Shown here piece after piece: positions 42,749 through 51,925 of a stretch of DNA of 64,000 nucleotides. Numbering within the stretch: position 1 is the first letter of the stretch; each line of letters starts with the position of its first letter. The notes under the pieces were generated by a model. It did not search any database. It was not told the DNA's origin and saw only the letters and a program-made list of their open reading frames with translations. The stretch spans positions 62,001-126,000 of the forward strand of contig CALJOM010000011.1 in assembly GCA_937981765.1 (NCBI GenBank). Reading direction: 5' to 3'. A program made the position numbers and the translations under genes. This DNA comes from an uncultured Bacteroidales bacterium. Lineage in GTDB: Bacteria; Bacteroidota; Bacteroidia; Bacteroidales; Salinivirgaceae.

Positions 42749-43810
42749 ATGAACCAACTGCTGAGAACAATACTGATTTTTTGGCTCATTCAGGTTCAGA
42801 TTCCCACTGAAGCTCAAAAACCTGACCGTTTCAGATTAATGTTTTATAACGTCGAGAACCTGTTTGATACCGAAGACGATCCCAAAACATCCGACGACGA
42901 ATTTACACCACAAGGTGCGCGGCGCTGGAATGAGTGGCGGTTGAATAAAAAACTAGGAAATATTTATAAAGTTATTGCTGCCATTGGTGAAGCATCGCCT
43001 CCCGATATTATAGGCTTTTGTGAAATTGAAAACCGGTATGTTTTGGAATTGCTATTGCAAAAAACCCCCTTGAAAAATGCCGGCTACGAAATTATCCACC
43101 GTGATTCGCGCGACCCCAGAGGAATAGATGTAGCTATGCTTTACCGCAAAGACCGCTATTGGCCACTTGAGGAAAAATTTATTTTGGTTGAATTTAAAAG
43201 CAGTCCCGGTCGTTTTTCGCGCGATATTCTCTATTCCAAAGGTTTATTGCCAAACAAAGATACGTTGCACGTATTTATCAATCACTGGCCATCGAAATTC
43301 GGAGGTGCCATGACAACTCGCCCCATGCGGAATGAGGTAGCACAGGCTCTTCGAAATACAATAGACAGCATTTTAGCAAAAAATCCTAAAGCCAATATTA
43401 TTCTCACCGGCGATTTTAACACAACTCCAGAGGATGAACCCGTTGAAAAGGTGTTGAGAGCATGCATGTTCCCCGATACTGCCCGTTGCGATTTAATTAA
43501 CCTCACTACGGCAATCTATCCTTCGAAATATCCGGGTACAATCAAATTTCAGGGGCTGTGGGAGTGTATCGATATGTGGATTATAAGCTCGAATTTAATC
43601 AATAATACCAAGGGTAATACAAAAACCTCTACCAACAACGTATTTATCGGCAATTTTAATTTTTTGCTGGAACCCGATGAAACCTATGGTGGAAAAAAAT
43701 TGTTCCGTACTTATGTGGGATTTTCCTATCGCGGTGGTTTTGCCGACCATCTTCCAACGTTTATGGATTTAATATTGACTCATCCTCAACAATCCGGAGA
43801 AAAACAGTAA
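42749..43810 (+). CDS. Exported endonuclease/exonuclease/phosphatase family protein
   Basis: The 353-residue protein has a signal peptide (LLRTILIFWLIQVQIPTEAQ) and an EEP fold: FYNVENLFDTED, the metal Glu in GFCEIENRYV, DVAMLYRKD, the His in FINHWPSKFGG, the Asp in LTGDFNTTPED and the terminal catalytic His in FADHLPTFM. This family covers Mg-dependent nucleases and phosphodiesterases; the substrate cannot be told. It lies 48 bases after the beta-helix lipoprotein and is probably co-transcribed with it. Confidence 0.88.
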   Translation: MNQLLRTILIFWLIQVQIPTEAQKPDRFRLMFYNVENLFDTEDDPKTSDDEFTPQGARRWNEWRLNKKLGNIYKVIAAIGEASPPDIIGFCEIENRYVLELLLQKTPLKNAGYEIIHRDSRDPRGIDVAMLYRKDRYWPLEEKFILVEFKSSPGRFSRDILYSKGLLPNKDTLHVFINHWPSKFGGAMTTRPMRNEVAQALRNTIDSILAKNPKANIILTGDFNTTPEDEPVEKVLRACMFPDTARCDLINLTTAIYPSKYPGTIKFQGLWECIDMWIISSNLINNTKGNTKTSTNNVFIGNFNFLLEPDETYGGKKLFRTYVGFSYRGGFADHLPTFMDLILTHPQQSGEKQ

Positions 43811-43847
43811 TGTTTTTCGTTTGCATGGCAAGATTTTTTAATAAAAA

Positions 43848-43878
43848 TTGGTTGAATTAAAACAAAGTTGTATATTTG
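43848..43878 (+). promoter_or_regulatory. Promoter of the tRNA-Gly/tRNA-Leu pair
   Basis: TTG at 43848-43850 is followed after 20 bases by TATATTTG (43871-43878), an exact -33/-7 pair. It ends 10 bases before tRNA-Gly. Confidence 0.78.
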
Positions 43879-43888
43879 CACTCGCTAA

Positions 43889-43962
<74 letters not shown>

Positions 43963-43976
43963 TGGTTGTTTGCCTC

Positions 43977-44062
43977 GCCTTGGTGGTGGAATTGGTAGAC
44001 ACGCAGGACTTAAAATCCTGTGAACCGAAAGGTTCGTACCGGTTCGAGTCCGGTCCGAGGCA
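43977..44062 (+). tRNA. tRNA-Leu (anticodon UAA)
   Basis: Class II cloverleaf: acceptor GCCTTGG pairs with CCGAGGC (one G-T), discriminator A, D-arm with GGAATTGGTAGACACG. The anticodon stem-loop CAGGA-CTTAAAA-TCCTG gives TAA. There is a long variable arm closed by AACC/GGTT, and the T-arm is ACCGG-TTCGAGT-CCGGT. It lies 15 bases after tRNA-Gly and is co-transcribed with it. Confidence 0.97.
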
Positions 44063-44065
44063 CAA

Positions 44066-44097
44066 AAGCCCTGAAAACTTTCAGGGCTTATTTTTTT
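44066..44097 (+). terminator. Terminator of the tRNA pair
   Basis: The stem AAGCCCTGAAA / TTCAGGGCTT has a tiny loop and is followed by a T-run. It begins 3 bases after tRNA-Leu and touches the stop codon of the convergent LPP20-like gene, which it could also terminate. Confidence 0.85.
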
Positions 44098-44467
44098 ATT
44101 GCTTCTTTGGCTTTTTGTGGCTTACCAGAATGTAGGCTTCGTATCGTCCCGTAGAATCTTGCCGGCTAGCTTTGTCTTCGATTTCAACCTCTCTGAGTGT
44201 TGCTTGCGTAGTAGCTTCAGTTTTCTTTTTATTTGTTTTTATCGTAATGGCCGAAAGTTGTTCCGAAAGCTCTTTGTAAGCTGCCATTTTAGCTTTTTCG
44301 AAGGCTATTTGCTGCGATACAGAAGTCCCATAGCCCACGGCATACAAGATTTTCCTCGATTTGGGAGGGTTATTGTACCATTGGGGTGGGAAATCTTCGG
44401 TTTTTTGTCCGAATGAGGTTGTTCCACATATCAACAGTGCCGAGAAAATTAAAATTAGGGTTTTCAT
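44096..44467 (-). CDS. LPP20-like small exported protein
   Basis: The 123-residue protein has a signal peptide (MKTLILIFSALLICGTTSFGQ). A short domain follows that begins with the LPP20-type pattern FPPQWYNNPPKSRKILYAVGY and a helix AFEKAKMAAYKELSEQLSA. LPP20-family proteins are envelope proteins of unclear function; here there is no lipobox Cys at the cleavage site, so it is likely soluble periplasmic. It precedes no gene in the same direction and follows the LuxE-like gene by 20 bases, so the two may share a transcript. Confidence 0.65.
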   Translation of the reverse strand: MKTLILIFSALLICGTTSFGQKTEDFPPQWYNNPPKSRKILYAVGYGTSVSQQIAFEKAKMAAYKELSEQLSAITIKTNKKKTEATTQATLREVEIEDKASRQDSTGRYEAYILVSHKKPKKQ

Positions 44468-44487
44468 ATCGAGATTTTTTTGATGTG

Positions 44488-45465
44488 CTATATGGTTGCT
44501 ACCATAAGGTTACATCCACGAACTTCGCTGTAATCAGATCGTCCATCTATTGAAAAGCTTCCATCGGGAAATACTTTTCCAACGTCGGATGTTTGAATAA
44601 AAGCACACGAATGTTGATTGGCCAAATCTATAATATTTATCCCCCCAGCTCCGGAATTGATGGTTCGGAGAGGATTGTAAGGGTTATATACCAGTGCTCT
44701 CATCCAGGCGGGGGATCGAAAAATTCCATTCCCTGAGGAGTATGCTTGGGAAAGCAATTCAGTCATTCCGTATTCGCTGTGAATTGTTTCAACGCCGAAG
44801 GCTCTTTTCAAAATAAAATGGAGTTGGCTGCGGTGTAGTTCTACTCTTCTACCTTTCATGCCACCGGTTTCCATAACAATTGTATGGTTTAGTTTAATTG
44901 GGTATCTTTCAGCAAAATCGAGTAAGGCAAACGAAACTCCGAAAAGTATGGTAGGAATATTCTTTTTCTCGTTAATCAGGAGTTGTTCATATAGTTGCTG
45001 ATGGTTGTAAAGGTAAAAACCGCTTTGTTTGTAACTACTTAATGAAACAAACTCCTGTGCCATAAAAACCAGGGAGGAGCCTTCACGTTCGAGATAGGAG
45101 GGTAAGAGAAATAAAAAGCAGTAGTTCTTTGGTGCCCCGTAAAATTGGTTGAATGCTGCTCCAAAAGTCCTTTTGTAGGTTTCAACAGAGCTAATATAGT
45201 GATACGATTGTCCTGTATTGGTCGTTGAACTACTTAAAAAACATCGCTCCGGAGTGGAAGGGTGGCAATAGACCTTTTCGGTTTTAAAAAATTCGATTGG
45301 TAGAAAAGGAATTTCTTCAATACGAGACACTTTCATAGGATTTACTTCAAGGTTTCTGATAAAACGCTTATAAACAGGCACTTCCTCGGCCTGAAAGCGA
45401 AACAATTCCAGGGCTTTATTCTCAAATTGGTCGGGAGAAAGTTGTGTGTGATCAAAAAAATCCAT
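44488..45465 (-). CDS. LuxE/acyl-protein synthetase-like protein
   Basis: The 325-residue cytoplasmic protein belongs to the acyl-protein synthetase (LuxE) branch of the adenylate-forming superfamily. It has RIEEIPFLPIEFFKTEKVYC, a Ser/Thr-rich P-loop (CFLSSSTTNTGQSYHYIS), METGGMKGRR and SEYGMTELLSQAYS, and a C-terminal RSDYSEVRGCNLM. LuxE activates fatty acids for transfer; no luxC or luxD is present, so the substrate here is unknown. It may act in surface polysaccharide or lipid modification together with the nearby GlmU-like gene (inference). Confidence 0.8.
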   Translation of the reverse strand: MDFFDHTQLSPDQFENKALELFRFQAEEVPVYKRFIRNLEVNPMKVSRIEEIPFLPIEFFKTEKVYCHPSTPERCFLSSSTTNTGQSYHYISSVETYKRTFGAAFNQFYGAPKNYCFLFLLPSYLEREGSSLVFMAQEFVSLSSYKQSGFYLYNHQQLYEQLLINEKKNIPTILFGVSFALLDFAERYPIKLNHTIVMETGGMKGRRVELHRSQLHFILKRAFGVETIHSEYGMTELLSQAYSSGNGIFRSPAWMRALVYNPYNPLRTINSGAGGINIIDLANQHSCAFIQTSDVGKVFPDGSFSIDGRSDYSEVRGCNLMVATI

Positions 45466-45478
45466 AGGGCAATCTAGA

Positions 45479-45486
45479 CAAAAATA
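45479..45486 (-). promoter_or_regulatory. Promoter -7 element of the LuxE-like gene
   Basis: TATTTTTG on the minus strand matches TAnnTTTG exactly and lies 13 bases before the start codon. No -33 TTG at normal spacing. Confidence 0.5.
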
Positions 45487-45594
45487 ACTAATTTTCTTTA
45501 AGTCGCTTAGGCCAAATAATATAATGAATTGTTAACGGTGGCTACAACGTCCAGGGCAAACAACGATAACGCTTATTAAACCATTATGGGAGAT

Positions 45595-45609
45595 ACCTAA
45601 AGTTTAGGT
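45595..45609. repeat. Short inverted repeat upstream of the LuxE-like gene
   Basis: ACCTAAA-G-TTTAGGT is a 7-bp perfect palindrome with a single central base. With that spacing it cannot form a normal hairpin and looks more like a protein-binding site. Its regulator is unknown. Confidence 0.3.
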
Positions 45610-45656
45610 TTGTTACAGAAAAAGCTTATAGACGCTCACAAAAAAGCCGGAGGTTT

Positions 45657-46853
45657 TTATCGTTCCAAATTTTTCCGATATGGGGCAGTTAATTGAAAAA
45701 TATGTCGCAGAATTTCTTCATCAATTGGGGATAAATTCATGTTTCTTCTTTCCATCACTAGACGAGCTGTCTGGAGAGCATCCTCCAGGCGGTAGATTTT
45801 CAACTCGCTTGCCCCCCCCCAACTAAACGATGGAATAAAATTTCGTGGATAGCCTGCACCAAAAATATTGGCAGAAATACCTACCACGGTGCCGGTGTTA
45901 AACATGGTATTGATTCCGCATTTGGAGTGGTCTCCCATGATAAGCCCGCAGAATTGAAGGCCTGTGTTGATAAAACGGCCTTGAGGATAGTTCCAGATTT
46001 TTACTTCCAAATAGTTGTTTTTAAGATTCGAGTTATTGCTGTCGGCGCCAAAGTTGCACCATTCACCTACAACGGCGTTTCCAAGAAAACCATCGTGAGC
46101 CTTATTACTATACCCGAAAACAACCACATTGTTTAGTTCTCCACCTACCTTACAGTGGGGGCCAATGGTTGTGGGGCCGTAGATTTTAGCACCTAATTTT
46201 ACAGTACTGTGTTCGCACAATGCAAATGGCCCTCGAATCATAGAGCCTTCCATAATTTCAGCGTGGGCACCGATGTAAATATTGCCGTTTGTTGTATTTA
46301 AAATGGCTCCTTCTACTTGTGCCGTGGGGTGAATCAAAATTTCTCCGTTTCCTAGTACCAGATTGGTTGAGGAGACGGGAATCCCTGTTTGAAGGGATTT
46401 CATAATCTGAAAATCACGATTAAATTCCTGTCCGTTGAGTTGAAAAATATGCCAGGGGTAGGCAATTTCGCTCACCGGATGTTCAATATTAACTGTCTGA
46501 AACGTGTCAAACAATGGATAGGTATAGTCTTGGGAAGAAAAATCTCCGCAGGCTGCAATCCACTTTTCGCTCGACATCAATACCTGCCCCGATTTCAGGT
46601 TTTTAATAGCATCTACCAAAGTTAATTCAGGGAGCACGCCGCTGCGGATAAGAATCACTTCTCCCGAAAATGTTCGGGGATATTTCGGTTGAAGATAGGA
46701 TGGCACAATATGTTCTCCCGTAGATTGGAGATAATGTGCCCACTTTTCTGCAATGGTAAGGATTCCCACACGTATATCACCTACAGCGCGGGTGAATGTT
46801 AGGGGAAGAAGATTGTCATGATTTTCTATGTCGTGTAACAAAAATGGCCTCAT
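45657..46853 (-). CDS. GlmU-like putative sugar nucleotidyltransferase
   Basis: The 398-residue protein starts with a nucleotidyltransferase-like region (RPFLLHDIENHDNLLPLTFTRAVGD) that lacks a clear GlmU pyrophosphorylase signature motif. A long left-handed beta helix follows (about 185-355), with IHPTAQVEGAILNTTNGNIY and KYTF-like hexads through GPFALCEHSTVKLGAKIYGP. Such GlmU-family proteins are widespread in Bacteroidota and presumably handle sugar nucleotides for envelope glycans. A run of nine G residues (45812-45820) lies in the codons of SWGGAS near residue 345. Confidence 0.75.
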   Translation of the reverse strand: MRPFLLHDIENHDNLLPLTFTRAVGDIRVGILTIAEKWAHYLQSTGEHIVPSYLQPKYPRTFSGEVILIRSGVLPELTLVDAIKNLKSGQVLMSSEKWIAACGDFSSQDYTYPLFDTFQTVNIEHPVSEIAYPWHIFQLNGQEFNRDFQIMKSLQTGIPVSSTNLVLGNGEILIHPTAQVEGAILNTTNGNIYIGAHAEIMEGSMIRGPFALCEHSTVKLGAKIYGPTTIGPHCKVGGELNNVVVFGYSNKAHDGFLGNAVVGEWCNFGADSNNSNLKNNYLEVKIWNYPQGRFINTGLQFCGLIMGDHSKCGINTMFNTGTVVGISANIFGAGYPRNFIPSFSWGGASELKIYRLEDALQTARLVMERRNMNLSPIDEEILRHIFQLTAPYRKNLER

Positions 46854-46875
46854 AAACGTCTCAATAAAGTTTTTA

Positions 46876-46883
46876 CAAATGTA
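46876..46883 (-). promoter_or_regulatory. Promoter -7 element of the GlmU-like gene
   Basis: TACATTTG on the minus strand matches TAnnTTTG exactly, 22 bases before the ATG. A -33 TTG is lacking. Confidence 0.5.
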
Positions 46884-46979
46884 CTACAAAATCGTGCTTT
46901 TTGATTACTTTTACGTGCGCAAATAATATTTTGCTTTAAGCATCAATAAATCAATATTTTAACACTTAAATCTACTCTT

Positions 46980-49856
46980 ATGAAAAAACCTTTTTTGCTG
47001 ACTTTATGTTTTCTTTTTCTCAGCTTTTGGTTGCGTGCTAATGAAATTGATCCGTTAAAGGTGGAGGTTTATAAACTCTCGAACGGGTTGACAGTAATGT
47101 TAAACGTAGATCGCTCTATGCCAACTGTGCAGGGATTGGTTGTTGTAAAAGGAGGCTCCAAGCGGGATCCTAAAGATGCTACCGGAATAGCGCATTATTT
47201 TGAGCATATAATGTTTAAAGGCACGGATAGTATCGGAACTCTTGATTATACAAAGGAGAAAGTTTATCTCGACAGCATTTCCCTATTGTACGATAAACTA
47301 GCAGAGATTCCCGATCCAAAAGAGCGTTTAGAAATTCAGATGGAGATCAACCGGCTTTCTATTGAGTCGGCGAAGTATGCTATTCCCAACGAGGTTGACC
47401 GCATTTTAAACGACATGGGTGGAAGCGGTCTTAATGCAGGAACCGGATACGAATCGATAGTGTATTTTAATACCTTTCCGTCGAATCAGATAGAAAAGTG
47501 GCTGCATGTTTATTACGAGCGTTTTCGTAATCCGGTTTTCCGTCTGTTCCAATCGGAGTTAGAGACAGTGTATGAAGAAAAAAACATGTACGAAGATTCT
47601 CCCTTTGGAAAGATAATAGAGGAAATTTTTTCCAATGTTTTTCCGGGAACGCCTTATGAAATTCCAATTATCGGATTTACAGAGCATTTGAAAAACCCAT
47701 CCTTACGAAAAATGGAGGAATATTTTCGCACTTATTATGTTGGGAACAATATGGCGTTGGTGTTGTCGGGCGATTTTGATCCTGAGTTTGTGAAACCCAT
47801 AATTGAGGATTTGTTCTCCAAACTTCCCGCAGGCGAAGTGCCGAAGCCTTTAAATATTAAAGTAGAACCTTTTAAAGGAAGAAAACATGTAGAGAAACGA
47901 TTAACCCCCGTAAAAATCGGAATTTTGGGTTTTCATGGCGTGGCTAAGAATCATCCCGATGAGCTTGCTTTAGATATATGCAACAATATTTTAGTTAATC
48001 AGGCAGAATCTGGTCTGCTTAACCAGCTTTCTCACAATGGGAAGATTCTGTTTGCAAGTTCTATTGATTTTTCTTTCGAAGAGGCCGGCGGGTTATTTAT
48101 CATATACATGCCTAAAATTGTGGGACAATCTCTCACAAATGCCGAAAAGTTAGTTTTAGAGCAGATTCAGAGATTAAAATCCGGCGATTTCGACGAAACT
48201 CTTTTCCAGGCCGTTAAAACAGAGATGAAAGTGCAATTTGAACGCTCTTTGGAAGATATACGCTGGAGAGCTCAGTATTTAGCCGATTGTTTTGTTTACG
48301 GATACAGTTGGGAAGATATGATGCAATATCCGCAAAAAATAGATCAACTTAAAAAAGAAGATGTTGTAGCAGTTGCTAATCGTTATTTTACTGACAACTA
48401 CCTTTCGTTTCATTCTAAGATGGGACGCCCAAAGAAGGATAAAATTGAAAAACCACCGTTTAAGCAGGTTGTTCCTCAAAACACTGATAAAAAATCGGAA
48501 TATACTTTACGTATTGAGGCAATGCCCACCTTTGAAATGGAGCCAAAATTTATTGAGTTTGGAAAAGATGTCATTATTTCGTCACTACCCGGTGGCGGGC
48601 GGGTTTTTGTAGGTCGAAATCCGATTAATAGCATTTTCACATTGAGAATAGTTTTCCGTAAGGGCAAATACGATGATCCATTAGCACAATTGGCTGGACA
48701 GCTTATGGATAAATGCACTCCTCTGGGAACCTCGCTTGCTGAATTTAAGAAAAAGCTACAGGCTTTGGGTGTGAGTTATTATGTAAGCACAAGTCTCAAT
48801 ACCACTACGCTCGAAATTACAGGGCTGGAAGAAAATTTTGATAAAGTGATAGCTATTTTTAACGAGCTCCTCCAAAATTCTGATCTTGAGCCAATTCATA
48901 TTAAGCAATACGCTCAGGCTGTAAAAATGCAAAAACAAACAGTTTTAAAGGACATAGCTAGCGAAGGTAGTGCATTAATAGAGTATGTTAAGTATGGCCC
49001 AAAATCGTCCTATTTGTCGGATATGACAGATAAGGAGATAAGGAAAACTTCAAAAAACCAGGTGCTGTCTAAGATAAAAGAAATTGTAAGCCACACCTAC
49101 GATATACATTATGTAGGTAAAATGTCGGCAGAAGAGTTAATAACACGGATAAGCACACAATTTAAGCCTGCCGATAATGTTCAAACGGCTCAACCCAACA
49201 GAGAACTTACCTTGCAATCTTATCGGGAGCCGTTAATTTATGTTTATAACGATCCTAAAGCCATTCAGAGTCACTTGTATTTTTATGTTTTGGGCGATTC
49301 TGTTCCGAAAGCAGAACGAGCCAAAATGGACGCATTCAACGAGTATATTGGAGGCAATATGTCGTCGATTATTTTCCAGGAAATTCGGGAATTTCGCTCC
49401 TTAGCTTACGGTGCAAGCGGACATTATTACGCATCCCCAACCTTCAACAATCCGGGATATTTTTCAGGCTGGCTTTCAACACAATCCGACAAAACCATAG
49501 AAGCCGTTGAAACATTTGTTGAAATATTACGAAACATGCCCGCCAAACCCGATCGGATCCCTTCCGTTCGTAAAGGGCTTACTTTAACAATAAACGCTGA
49601 GCAACCTCAATTCCGCTACATGACAACATCGGTTGCCAATTGGGTTGAATATGGTTGGGAAGCCGACCCACGGAAAGTTAAATACCCTGTCTACCAAAAC
49701 ATTACCTTCAATGATATTGAGGAGTTCTACAAAAAATATGTGGCGGGACGCCCGATAGTTGTTGTAGTTGCCGGCGATGCTAAGCGATTCAATATAAAGG
49801 ACCTAGAAAAGATCGGAAAAGTTAAAACCATTGAGGTTAAAACGTTTATTAAATAG
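46980..49856 (+). CDS. M16-family zinc metalloprotease (double-domain, exported)
   Basis: The 958-residue protein has a signal peptide (KKPFLLTLCFLFLSFWLRA). The N-terminal M16 domain has the inverted zinc motif His72-x2-Glu75-His76 (GIAHYFEHIMFKG) and the third ligand Glu in LETVYEEKNMYED. A second M16-like domain from about residue 530 lacks the motif and is probably structural, as in pitrilysin-type pairs. It should act in the periplasm on small peptides. It is a single gene between the GlmU-like gene and sppA. Confidence 0.9.
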   Translation: MKKPFLLTLCFLFLSFWLRANEIDPLKVEVYKLSNGLTVMLNVDRSMPTVQGLVVVKGGSKRDPKDATGIAHYFEHIMFKGTDSIGTLDYTKEKVYLDSISLLYDKLAEIPDPKERLEIQMEINRLSIESAKYAIPNEVDRILNDMGGSGLNAGTGYESIVYFNTFPSNQIEKWLHVYYERFRNPVFRLFQSELETVYEEKNMYEDSPFGKIIEEIFSNVFPGTPYEIPIIGFTEHLKNPSLRKMEEYFRTYYVGNNMALVLSGDFDPEFVKPIIEDLFSKLPAGEVPKPLNIKVEPFKGRKHVEKRLTPVKIGILGFHGVAKNHPDELALDICNNILVNQAESGLLNQLSHNGKILFASSIDFSFEEAGGLFIIYMPKIVGQSLTNAEKLVLEQIQRLKSGDFDETLFQAVKTEMKVQFERSLEDIRWRAQYLADCFVYGYSWEDMMQYPQKIDQLKKEDVVAVANRYFTDNYLSFHSKMGRPKKDKIEKPPFKQVVPQNTDKKSEYTLRIEAMPTFEMEPKFIEFGKDVIISSLPGGGRVFVGRNPINSIFTLRIVFRKGKYDDPLAQLAGQLMDKCTPLGTSLAEFKKKLQALGVSYYVSTSLNTTTLEITGLEENFDKVIAIFNELLQNSDLEPIHIKQYAQAVKMQKQTVLKDIASEGSALIEYVKYGPKSSYLSDMTDKEIRKTSKNQVLSKIKEIVSHTYDIHYVGKMSAEELITRISTQFKPADNVQTAQPNRELTLQSYREPLIYVYNDPKAIQSHLYFYVLGDSVPKAERAKMDAFNEYIGGNMSSIIFQEIREFRSLAYGASGHYYASPTFNNPGYFSGWLSTQSDKTIEAVETFVEILRNMPAKPDRIPSVRKGLTLTINAEQPQFRYMTTSVANWVEYGWEADPRKVKYPVYQNITFNDIEEFYKKYVAGRPIVVVVAGDAKRFNIKDLEKIGKVKTIEVKTFIK

Positions 49857-50006
49857 AACACTCGACATTTAGTAATCGAACTCTATGTCCTCTCAAAAAC
49901 ACCAAAAATAAATATTGGGCGGTCAACAAGGCCGCCCTTATGTAAGACAGAATGGTTGCTTTTCTCAAAAACGTGGTGTTGTAAAAGGAGTTAATTCAAA
50001 ATGGTT

Positions 50007-50014
50007 TAAATTTG
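50007..50014 (+). promoter_or_regulatory. Promoter -7 element of sppA
   Basis: TAAATTTG matches TAnnTTTG exactly, 34 bases before the sppA ATG. A TTG sits 25 bases upstream, too far for the normal spacing. Confidence 0.5.
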
Positions 50015-50048
50015 GGAAACTATAAATTCACCCTAAACCCCTCTGACT

Positions 50049-51824
50049 ATGAAAAATTTTTGGAAAATCTTTTTTGCAACGTTGCTTGCCCTTGTATTGG
50101 CAATGTTTGTAGGTTTTTTTCTGCTCATCGGAGTAATTTCCGGTATTGCAACCATGGGGAAAAAACCGACAGAAAAACCCAAGCCCAACACTGTTTTAGT
50201 ATTTGAGCTAAATCGGCCCATTGTTGACCGTGATCAGAAAAGCATTTTTGACGAAATGTTTAATGAACTTTTTTCTCAATTTGACCAAGAAAGGCCGGTG
50301 GGCTTAAACACGCTTTTGAAAACTATCAAAAATGCTAAACAAGACGATAATATTCGTGGAATTTTGCTTCGACCGGAAATGCTTAATGCTGGAATGGCAA
50401 CCATTGATGAACTCCGGCAAGCGCTCATTGATTTCAAGTCGTCGGGGAAATTTGTTTACAGTTACGGCGATTTCTACACTCAGAAAGCCTACTATTTGGC
50501 AACGACTGCCGACAAAATATACTTGAATCCTGTTGGTGTGGTTGTTTGGACAGGGCTTTCGGCTCAAATAATGCATTTTAAGAATACTTTGAAAAAACTT
50601 GGAATAGAACCCCAGGTTATTCGCCACGGAAAATTTAAGTCGGCAGTAGAACCTTTTGTGCTAGAGGAGATAAGTCCCGAAAATCGCCTTCAAACCGCCA
50701 CATTTTTAAATTCAATGTGGAACCATATGCTTGAGCAGGTTGGACAAGCACGTAAAATTGACCCATCAAAGCTGCAGCAATGGGCTGATGAATTAGCTAT
50801 TACCGATGCAACCGCTGCTCTCAAAAATCGGTTGATCGACTCGCTTGTTTATTTCGATCAAATGCGGAAAATTATTGTGGAGATGACAGAGGAAGACAAA
50901 GATGGCAATTTCCCCTCGATGTCGTTCTACAAATATACCAATGCGGCTCCCCAACCTAAAGGAAAGCTAATTACCGAACAATCAAAGATAGCAGTAATTT
51001 ATGCCCAGGGACAAATAGGCATGGGTAAAGGTAACAACGAGGAGATTGGACTTGAAAACATTGCCAATGCTATTGTCGAAGCCCGAAGAGACGATAAAGT
51101 GAAAGCAATAGTTATGCGTATTAACAGCCCCGGGGGAAGTGCCTTAACCTCGGAGGTAATTCTAAGAGAAGCATTGCTTACCAAAGGCATAAAACCCATA
51201 ATCATTTCCATGGGCGACGTAGCTGCTTCGGGCGGGTATTACATTGCTTGTGCGGCCGATACCATTGTTGCTCAGCCAACTACAATTACCGGATCCATTG
51301 GTGTTTTTGGCCTTATGTTTAACCTGAAGGAACTTATGAACTCTAAGTTAGGGATTACCTTCAGTACCGTTAATACCGCCAAGTATTCTGATTTTAGTTC
51401 TCCCTTTAGGAAAATGAGCGATACTGAAAAGAAAATGCTTCAAAATCAAATTGAAAGCATATACCAAACCTTTGTAAACCATGTTTCTAATGCAAGAAAC
51501 AAAACCTTTGAAGAAGTAGATGACATCGCTCAGGGACGTGTTTGGAGTGGAGCAGATGCAAAAAATATCGGCTTGGTAGATGTTTTGGGTGGTTTGGACG
51601 ATGCCATCGAAATTGCTGCCCGAAAAGCAGGTGTGAGCGACTATAGAATTGAGGAGTTGCCAAAATTAAAAGACCCGTTTGAAGCACTTTTTGGTGCTAC
51701 CGAGAGCTCAATGTCGAAATTTTCGCAACATCGCTTGGTTCGAAAAACCATCGAACACATAGAAAATCTGATTAACCTCAACGGAATAAATGCTCGTATG
51801 GAGTATGATATAGAAATAGAGTAA
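50049..51824 (+). CDS. sppA: Signal peptide peptidase SppA, 67K type
   Basis: SppA degrades cleaved signal peptides in the inner membrane. The 591-residue protein has an N-terminal anchor (LALVLAMFVGFFLLIGVISG) and two ClpP-like domains. The catalytic Lys lies in the first domain (HGKFKSAVEPF, near residue 197) and the nucleophile Ser in the second (MGDVAASGGYYIAC, near residue 393). RINSPGGSALTSE is the oxyanion-region loop. The length matches the long E. coli-type enzyme. A good terminator follows. Confidence 0.94.
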   Translation: MKNFWKIFFATLLALVLAMFVGFFLLIGVISGIATMGKKPTEKPKPNTVLVFELNRPIVDRDQKSIFDEMFNELFSQFDQERPVGLNTLLKTIKNAKQDDNIRGILLRPEMLNAGMATIDELRQALIDFKSSGKFVYSYGDFYTQKAYYLATTADKIYLNPVGVVVWTGLSAQIMHFKNTLKKLGIEPQVIRHGKFKSAVEPFVLEEISPENRLQTATFLNSMWNHMLEQVGQARKIDPSKLQQWADELAITDATAALKNRLIDSLVYFDQMRKIIVEMTEEDKDGNFPSMSFYKYTNAAPQPKGKLITEQSKIAVIYAQGQIGMGKGNNEEIGLENIANAIVEARRDDKVKAIVMRINSPGGSALTSEVILREALLTKGIKPIIISMGDVAASGGYYIACAADTIVAQPTTITGSIGVFGLMFNLKELMNSKLGITFSTVNTAKYSDFSSPFRKMSDTEKKMLQNQIESIYQTFVNHVSNARNKTFEEVDDIAQGRVWSGADAKNIGLVDVLGGLDDAIEIAARKAGVSDYRIEELPKLKDPFEALFGATESSMSKFSQHRLVRKTIEHIENLINLNGINARMEYDIEIE

Positions 51825-51844
51825 AAATTCACACGGAAAAATTC

Positions 51845-51877
51845 AGGGGGCGTAATTTTTTTATTGCCCCCTTTTTT
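51845..51877 (+). terminator. Terminator of sppA
   Basis: The stem AGGGGGC-GTAA / TTAT-TGCCCCCT is followed by TTTTTTT. It begins about 20 bases after the sppA stop codon. Confidence 0.85.
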
Positions 51878-51894
51878 TCTCCGGTTGCAAATGT

Positions 51895-51902
51895 TATTTT
51901 TG
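51895..51902 (+). promoter_or_regulatory. Promoter -7 element of rfbB
   Basis: TATTTTTG matches TAnnTTTG exactly and is 23 bases before the ATG. A TTG occurs only 7 bases upstream, not at -33 spacing; the upstream terminator fills that position. Confidence 0.5.
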
Positions 51903-51925
51903 TAAAGATCAAAAAAGAATCTCCG

